A stretch of DNA of 5,263 bases from positions 1 to 5,263 of the forward strand of contig CAZFNQ010000031.1 of the NCBI GenBank assembly GCA_964520375.1. The letters are read 5' to 3'. Positions 4,969 to 5,263 of the stretch are shown piece after piece. Origin of the DNA: CAZFNQ01 sp964520375. GTDB lineage: Bacteria > Patescibacteriota > Saccharimonadia > Saccharimonadales > JANWIN01. The notes under the pieces were generated by a model that worked only from the letters and a program-made list of their open reading frames with translations, was not told where the DNA came from and made no database searches. Position 1 is the stretch's first letter, and each line of letters starts with the position of its first letter. Made by a program: the position numbers and the translations under genes.

Positions 4969-5263
4969 TTATTTGTTTTTGGCAGCTATAGTATCGGCAA
5001 TAAGCTTATCAAAGGCAGCTTGGCTATCAGGGTTTTTATCCAATCTTTGGCCATCTAAAACGAATGTCGGTGTGGCATTCACTCCTATATCTTTACCAGC
5101 CTTGATGTCGGCATTTATGACATCATTTACGCTTGAGCTAGCATAATCCTGGCTAAACCTGTTAACGTCGAGCCCCAGTTGCTGAGCGTAGCTTTGAAAG
5201 AATGACAGCGGACTACCGGCGACTGACCAAGCGCTCTGCTGCTCATATAAAATATCGTGCATC
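4969..5263 (-). CDS. DsbA-like thioredoxin-fold oxidoreductase, C-terminal part (cut by window edge)
   Basis: The visible 97 residues are the C-terminal part of a DsbA/BdbD-type (Thioredoxin_4) protein. MHDILYEQQSAWS corresponds to the family's helical insert that follows the CxxC active site. ATPTFVLDGQRL (about 63-74 of the visible part) contains the TPTF cis-proline loop that faces the active-site cysteines and starts the final strand pair. A terminal helix ends in AAKNK. The ATG at the window edge is an internal methionine: the CxxC motif and any signal or membrane anchor must lie beyond the window. Proteins of this kind form or shuffle disulphide bonds in secreted proteins outside the cytoplasmic membrane. 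The antiporter gene lies downstream on the same strand after a terminator-like hairpin, so the two are probably not one operon. Confidence 0.85.
   Translation of the reverse strand, partial: MHDILYEQQSAWSVAGSPLSFFQSYAQQLGLDVNRFSQDYASSSVNDVINADIKAGKDIGVNATPTFVLDGQRLDKNPDSQAAFDKLIADTIAAKNK

Overview
The window is 5,263 bases of moderately AT-rich, tightly packed bacterial DNA. Small operonic genes, short spacers, a partly decayed convergent junction and the protein make-up (small GtrA protein, LexA-type DNA-binding domain without a protease, DsbA-like thioredoxin protein, Kef-type antiporter) suggest a reduced-genome bacterium of the Patescibacteria/CPR type, perhaps Saccharibacteria. This placement is inference. 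All six main genes end in TAA or TAG and none contains an in-frame TGA, so the standard bacterial code fits.

Layout. (1) 1-936: an extended -10 promoter (about 17-25) drives a two-gene operon: a GtrA-family membrane protein (49-489), then a short LexA-like winged-helix protein (493-936) that has the DNA-binding domain but no self-cleaving peptidase. (2) 937-1148: a second extended -10 promoter and a structured leader that closely resembles a cobalamin riboswitch, ending in an intrinsic terminator whose 3' arm carries the Shine-Dalgarno of the next gene. (3) 1149-2919: a 380-residue protein of unknown function with a C-terminal zinc-ribbon-like cluster, followed 16 bases later by a NadD-like nucleotidyltransferase. 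(4) 2883-4592, minus strand: a CPA2/Kef-type monovalent cation:proton antiporter with a C-terminal TrkA-N/RCK domain, whose 3' end overlaps nadD tail to tail by 37 bases. (5) 4593-4968: a 376-base spacer with a minus-strand terminator-like hairpin and a possible 29-residue basic small ORF on the plus strand. (6) 4969-5263, minus strand: the C-terminal part of a DsbA-like thioredoxin-fold oxidoreductase, cut by the window edge.

The most interesting unit is the riboswitch with its target. A cobalamin-sensing leader normally controls cobalamin uptake, synthesis or a B12-independent isozyme. Here it precedes a protein I do not recognise, probably co-transcribed with an NAD-biosynthesis-type enzyme. 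The leader also shows a consistent alternative pairing (1087-1093 with 1120-1126) that could act as an antiterminator. The second theme is a protease-less LexA-type regulator flanked by two promoters that each carry TGTT/AACA inverted repeats.
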